Assembly (NCBI GenBank): GCA_002423245.1
Contig: DIVD01000052.1
Coordinates: forward strand, 1 to 49,648
Direction: 5' to 3'
Length of the DNA: 49,648 nt
From: Rhodobacteraceae bacterium UBA6141
GTDB lineage: Bacteria; Pseudomonadota; Alphaproteobacteria; Rhodobacterales; Rhodobacteraceae
In this document: one piece after another, positions 48,888-49,648 of the stretch
Numbering within the stretch: the stretch's first letter is position 1
Layout of the letters: the number at the start of each line of letters is the position of its first letter
The notes under the pieces: generated by a model
What the model saw: the letters and a program-made list of their open reading frames with translations, nothing else
Told to the model about the DNA's origin: nothing
Database searches by the model: none
Made by a program: the position numbers and the translations under genes

Positions 48888-49070
48888 GTGACTGCGGACA
48901 AGATCCCACCCGGTCGCGGCATCGCGAATCGCGCCCCCGGCGCGGCCGGTGTCGACGAGGTGCTGCGCAGGCTTCTGGCCGAGATCGCGCGGGAAGATGT
49001 GCCCGAGCGCATCCGCGAGCTGGCGCAACAGCTTGACCGCGCCCTGAAAGAGGCTTCCACAAGCCGCTGA
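48888..49070 (+). CDS. nepR: Anti-sigma factor NepR
   Basis: A 60-residue NepR-like protein. The family core is the helix region VDEVLRRLLAEIAREDVPERIRELAQQLDRAL (about 21-52), with the typical VPERI/LA-QLD pattern that wraps around EcfG. Translation probably starts at GTG 48888. No strong ribosome site is visible, so the start is uncertain and the frame continues open upstream. It lies immediately upstream of ecfG on the same strand, the conserved general-stress layout. NepR holds EcfG inactive until phosphorylated PhyR binds NepR. Confidence 0.85.
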   Translation: MTADKIPPGRGIANRAPGAAGVDEVLRRLLAEIAREDVPERIRELAQQLDRALKEASTSR

Positions 49071-49118
49071 CCCGGGCCGTTTTGCTGCCTCCTTCCCCAT
49101 TTCCCGCCGCCCCCAAGC

Positions 49119-49144
49119 GGAACCCGGCCGGCTGGCGGCGCGTT
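49119..49144 (+). promoter_or_regulatory. EcfG-type autoregulatory promoter upstream of ecfG
   Basis: A perfect GGAAC-N17-CGTT in the nepR-ecfG gap, ending 37 nt before the ecfG GTG. It matches known autoregulation of ecfG genes. Confidence 0.7.
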
Positions 49145-49181
49145 GTTCAGGCATGTTCCACCACTTCGGAAGGATGCTGCC

Positions 49182-49648
49182 GTGACTGGTCAGGTTTCCC
49201 ATGAACAGAGCCTGGCCGCGCAGTCCGAACAGCCCGATGTGGTGCTGCTGATCCCGCCGCTGCGTGCCTATGCCCGCGCGCTGACCCGCAACGCGGCCGA
49301 TGCCGATGATCTGGTGCAGGACACGCTGTGCAAGGCGCTGGCGAACCTGCACCGCTTCCAGCCCGGCACCCACCTGCGCGCCTGGCTGTTCACCATCATG
49401 CGCAACACCTTCTACACCCGCGCCGGCCGCTCCAGGCGCGAGGTGACGGGCAGCAGCGACTGCGTCTCCGGCACGCTGGTCTCGGAGCCGACGCAGGAAT
49501 GGTCGGTCCGCGGCAAGGAGCTGATCGCCGCGGTCGGGCGCCTGCCGGTGCATTACCGCGAAACGCTGGTGCTGGTGGTGATGCTGGGCGAAAGCTACGA
49601 GACCGCGGCCGGCGTCTTCGGCTGCACCGTCGGCACGATCAAGAGCCG
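49182..49648 (+). CDS. ecfG: General stress sigma factor EcfG (3' end outside window)
   Basis: An incomplete ECF sigma factor, about 155 codons seen. Region 2 is clear: VVLLIPPLRAYARALTRNAADADDLVQDTLCKALANLHRFQPGTHLRAWLFTIMRNTFYT (about 20-79). Region 4 begins with LIAAVGRLPVHYRETLVLVVMLGESYETAAGVFGCTVGTIKS. The start is GTG 49182 with a GGAAGGA site 8 nt upstream. It is downstream of nepR and has its own EcfG-type promoter. The spacing and NepR neighbour identify it as EcfG rather than another ECF group. Confidence 0.93.
   Translation, partial: MTGQVSHEQSLAAQSEQPDVVLLIPPLRAYARALTRNAADADDLVQDTLCKALANLHRFQPGTHLRAWLFTIMRNTFYTRAGRSRREVTGSSDCVSGTLVSEPTQEWSVRGKELIAAVGRLPVHYRETLVLVVMLGESYETAAGVFGCTVGTIKS

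Noticed and set aside
1..49648. Insertion sequences, integrase or CRISPR array
   Set aside because: No transposase or integrase-like protein and no regularly spaced repeats with unique spacers; the repeats seen are short tandem or dispersed intergenic units.

Overview
The window is GC-rich alphaproteobacterial chromosome and looks like Rhodobacterales (Rhodobacter/Paracoccus/Roseobacter relatives). The main evidence is a complete gene transfer agent (GTA) structural cluster of the Rhodobacter capsulatus RcGTA type. Supporting signs are a CckA-type hybrid kinase with a TTAA-N7-TTAA CtrA box, a NepR/EcfG general stress locus, a lipoyl-fused pyruvate dehydrogenase E1 beta, and PII-glutamine synthetase and fatty-acid operons of alphaproteobacterial layout. 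I saw no transposase, integrase, CRISPR array or plasmid/phage replication gene.

Layout. 1-5,930: cckA, an RsmB-like rRNA methyltransferase, a Crp/Fnr regulator (all minus), then a degenerate receiver-like protein and a PNPOx-fold general stress protein (plus). 5,973-21,067 (minus): the whole GTA operon, read from small terminase (g1) at the right to the megatron/host-attachment protein (g15) and a DUF2793 protein at the left. Most genes overlap by 1-8 nt. Upstream of g1 lies a leader with a candidate promoter, a terminator-like hairpin and a 32-codon mini-ORF whose stop overlaps the g1 start. 21,322-26,334 (minus): fabD, fabG, acpP, fabF, mltG (fatty acid synthesis and peptidoglycan lytic transglycosylase). 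26,566-28,452: a cytochrome b561-YceI fusion convergent with a stand-alone YceI protein. 28,803-30,108: rpsF-rpsR-rplI. 30,320-33,495 (minus): trigger factor, tRNA-Leu(UAG), bifunctional NAD(P)H-hydrate repair enzyme. 33,676-35,486: glnB-glnA. 35,630-39,390: DUF3445 protein (minus), purB, a tiny secreted Cys protein, an orphan fliG. 39,677-45,056: class I fructose-bisphosphate aldolase, an FtsB/DivIC protein, pdhA-pdhB-pdhC. 45,060-46,831 (minus): a glycosyltransferase-like protein and cysE. 47,080-49,648: a small hypothetical, a single-domain response regulator (minus), a DUF1328 membrane protein, nepR and the 5' part of ecfG, the last cut by the window edge.

How the parts relate. The GTA operon encodes DNA packaging (g1, g2), portal, protease and capsid (g3-g5), connectors (g6-g8), tail tube, chaperones and tape measure (g9-g11) and baseplate/cell-wall-penetrating proteins (g12-g15). 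In this order GTA production is known to depend on the CckA-ChpT-CtrA phosphorelay, and here cckA lies only about 3.4 kb beyond the 3' end of the operon with a perfect CtrA motif at its promoter. At the far right, GGAAC-N17-CGTT promoters precede both ecfG and the DUF1328 gene, and a weaker match precedes the PNPOx-like gene at 5,418.

Beyond the genes, three things stand out. There is a possible attenuator in the GTA leader. A dispersed GC-rich intergenic repeat occurs in three copies, one inside the GTA operon. Short tandem duplications repeatedly sit on or next to stop codons. All promoter, operator and attenuator calls are pattern matches by eye and are inference.
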